This document shows positions 58,201 to 61,200 of a DNA stretch of 64,000 nucleotides, one piece after another. The DNA comes from Cladopsammia gracilis. Lineage: Eukaryota; Cnidaria; Anthozoa; Scleractinia; Dendrophylliidae. A program made the translations under genes and the position numbers. Location of the stretch: the NCBI GenBank assembly GCA_022457155.1, contig JAJGOT010000017.1, positions 186,001-250,000 of the forward strand, in the 5' to 3' direction. The notes beneath the pieces were generated by a model. The model worked only from the letters and a program-made list of their open reading frames with translations, searched no databases and was not told where the DNA came from. The number at the start of each line of letters is the position of its first letter. Position 1 is the stretch's first letter.

Positions 58201-61200
58201 AGTAGAAGCGGAACTTGGAGGTGAAACTTTTGGTTCTGTTTATCTCACAAGATACAAAAACAAGGATCGAAAATGTTGTAATTAAGAAAATGAAAGGCGA
58301 GTTGGCCAAATCAAAGCAACGATTTCTGAAGGAAGCCGGGATCTTTAACACGGTGAAGGGTCACAGAAATGTATCCGAGTTCTTAAGATTCTGTCAAGAC
58401 CCGTACTCTATCATGATGGAGTATTCATGCTTTGATTTTAGTCCATTTGGACAAGAAAAAAAAGTGAGTTCTCTTGAAGATTTTGTGTATTTTATTGATG
58501 CTGAGCTTGATTTCACTTCATTCGCGGATGTGTTATTGTTATGTGCAAGAGACGTGGTGACTGGACTGGAATATCTGCATGCAAACAAGCTCATTCCTAC
58601 AGACGAAGACCGAATCAACTTGTCGAGGTATGCCTGTACTCATGGCACCAGAGATCCAATTAGAAGACCTCAAGTCTTACTAGTCCGCTTTTTACTAGTC
58701 CTCGTTGTACAAGTCCGCGTTTTACTAGTCCGCGTTTTACTAGTCCACGTTTTACTAGTCTGCGTTTTACTTGTCCGTGTTTTACAAGTCCGTGTTTTAC
58801 TAGTCCTCATTTTACTAGTCCGCGTTTTACTAGTCCAATCCATTGCAGTCCAGTCCACGGTTTACAGTATGCCAAAATTATAGCTCTGTCTACACTGAGA
58901 GGTATATTTCTGCTTACATGTTACCATTCAAACACCAAACAGATCAGGGAGAGTTAAAAAATGCAAAAGCTGATTAGAGTTTTATCAAGTACAATTTTTT
59001 CATTCAAATGAAAGAAGGTTTCATTCATGAAATTGCATTTTTCATTTAATGAGTGTCAAGTTTTTTTTTTTTACATTCAAGTGCTTGAAAAACATGCCTG
59101 ATCAAATTACATTTCACACAAATTTGCATAAAAACACTTTTCAGCCTGAATTACAAATGAAACAAATAATTTAGCACATCTTTATGATACTATGAAGGCT
59201 GAAATCACTACCATTCTGGTTACATGCAATTGAAAGTTGTATTCAATGCTAAATATTCAATTTTCATTCAAGAATTTCCAGTACACTCTTAAAGTCCCTA
59301 AAAGCAGACTAATTATCAAATTACATAAATGTACACAACAAACTATTGTGGTAAAACTGTTGCGGGAAAATTAAAAGAATTCCTATGCAGGACAATATTA
59401 AAAGAATGCTTCAGCCATTTATAATTATTTTATTTATCATATTTTAGAGCCACAAAAAAACAACAATGTTCAGATGATCAATGATCCGCTCCAATATGCA
59501 AGCAAGTTCGATTGCAGAAAGCTTATCATTTCTTAATTTGCATTTCGGTCTTCGTCAATAAAGTTGGGTGACATGTTTTTTTACCTCGTCCTGTTCGTGG
59601 TTTGTTAGAACATGATAAGAGAAGACTTACTATTAATCTGAATGGATTTATATTGTCTTCTACAGACTTTTTCACTGACATTTTTCTGATATAGAGTAAA
59701 TTTACGATGCATTATATTTTTGTCTCATATTTCAGATGGCACCAAAGCCATTCCAGACTCTAGACTGCACACCGTTATAGTGTCATGTACATGTAGATAA
59801 GAACTCGTTCTTAAAGAAAACAAGGGAATGCGTTCCATTTTTATTCTGAACTGGAATGGTACAGGAACACCAATGGAATGCAAAAGGAACGCCAATGGAA
59901 TGCAAATGGAATGCCAATGGAACGCGTTCACCTGTTAGGTTACTTCTGGCCGATACTATACCTCATGAGTTCTTCTCTCAAGGCAAGCTCTCTTTCGTGT
60001 TCAGCTCGTTCCAGTGATTCCCAGGCCTACAAAAAAGGAAAAATCAATATCAAAGGATGACTTAGTTGTTTTCTTGTATAGTTCATATCCGCCTTTAAAT
60101 TTCACAAACTTGAACTGAGCAAATAACTTTAAAAAGTATAAGTTTTTAAAGAAACCCTTCAGCTTAATAATCACTTCATGAAAAGTCAAGAAGGTAGTCT
60201 TTTAAGAGAGCCTCATTAAATTTAAAACTTGTATGTGACAAGCTCTAAGGAGTTGGAGGGTAAGTGCATGACTGTTTTTAACCAATCACAGAAGGTAATA
60301 CAATACCCTATTGATGTCACTCAATGCCTTGCTCTCAGGAGGCGTGTACATCTTCTGATGGTTAGCACGTAGCTTGCTTGTAAGAATGAACAGCTGAACT
60401 TCTAGGTTGCCCTTTTCCACAAATCTGGTGTTTACAAAAATAAAAGGAAATCCAAAGAAGTGCATTAGTTGCAATTCACAACTGTTGATGTAATATTTCT
60501 CAAACTCATTAATAATTCATGACGAGAACACAAAGGAAATCACTACCGTGAAGGAGGTTTTGAAATCGTTTCTTAATTTGCATAGATTTTGGCGATTTTA
60601 TTCCTTCGTTTTCTCCGCATTTAACGATCAGTTTGAGAAGCTATATCAAACACTCGAAACAGTGTTTCATCAGATTTCCAAACACCTTGAAGTGGTTTAA
60701 AAAAACTCGGCTGCGCCTCGTTTTTCCAATCCACTTCTCGGTGTTTGGAAATCTGATGAAACACTGTTCCTTGTGTTTGATATATTACATCAACAACGAG
60801 TGCGAGGGTTTCATCAGGGGTTCCAAACTCTGAGAAACAGATGAAAGCACGAGGCCGCTTCAGCCGAGTGCTTTTATTGTTTCGAGGAGTTTGGAACGTC
60901 TGATGAAACCCGAAGCACGAGTTGTTGGTATAGCTTCTTAAACGAGTTGCCAACTATTATTGTTTGTAAACAATAGCTTTAGAATGTGATAAAAATGGTT
61001 TGGTTGGAATGTGCCATTTGGGAGTTAGCCAACTTATTACAGTTAATCAAATTCAGTTTTCTGTGCGAGATGGATGAGTCAAGGTCAAGGTTTCGGATTC
61101 CCAAAACTTGTGACAAGGAAAAGGCGTGTTATCAACTCTGTTCCGAAATCCACGGTTTACAAGAACAAATGGGCGATACAGATTTTTCGTGAATGGCAAG

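Noticed and set aside
58670..58858. Thr/Lys/Arg-rich ORF on -
   Set aside because: Product of the 16-bp tandem repeat downstream of the kinase fragment.
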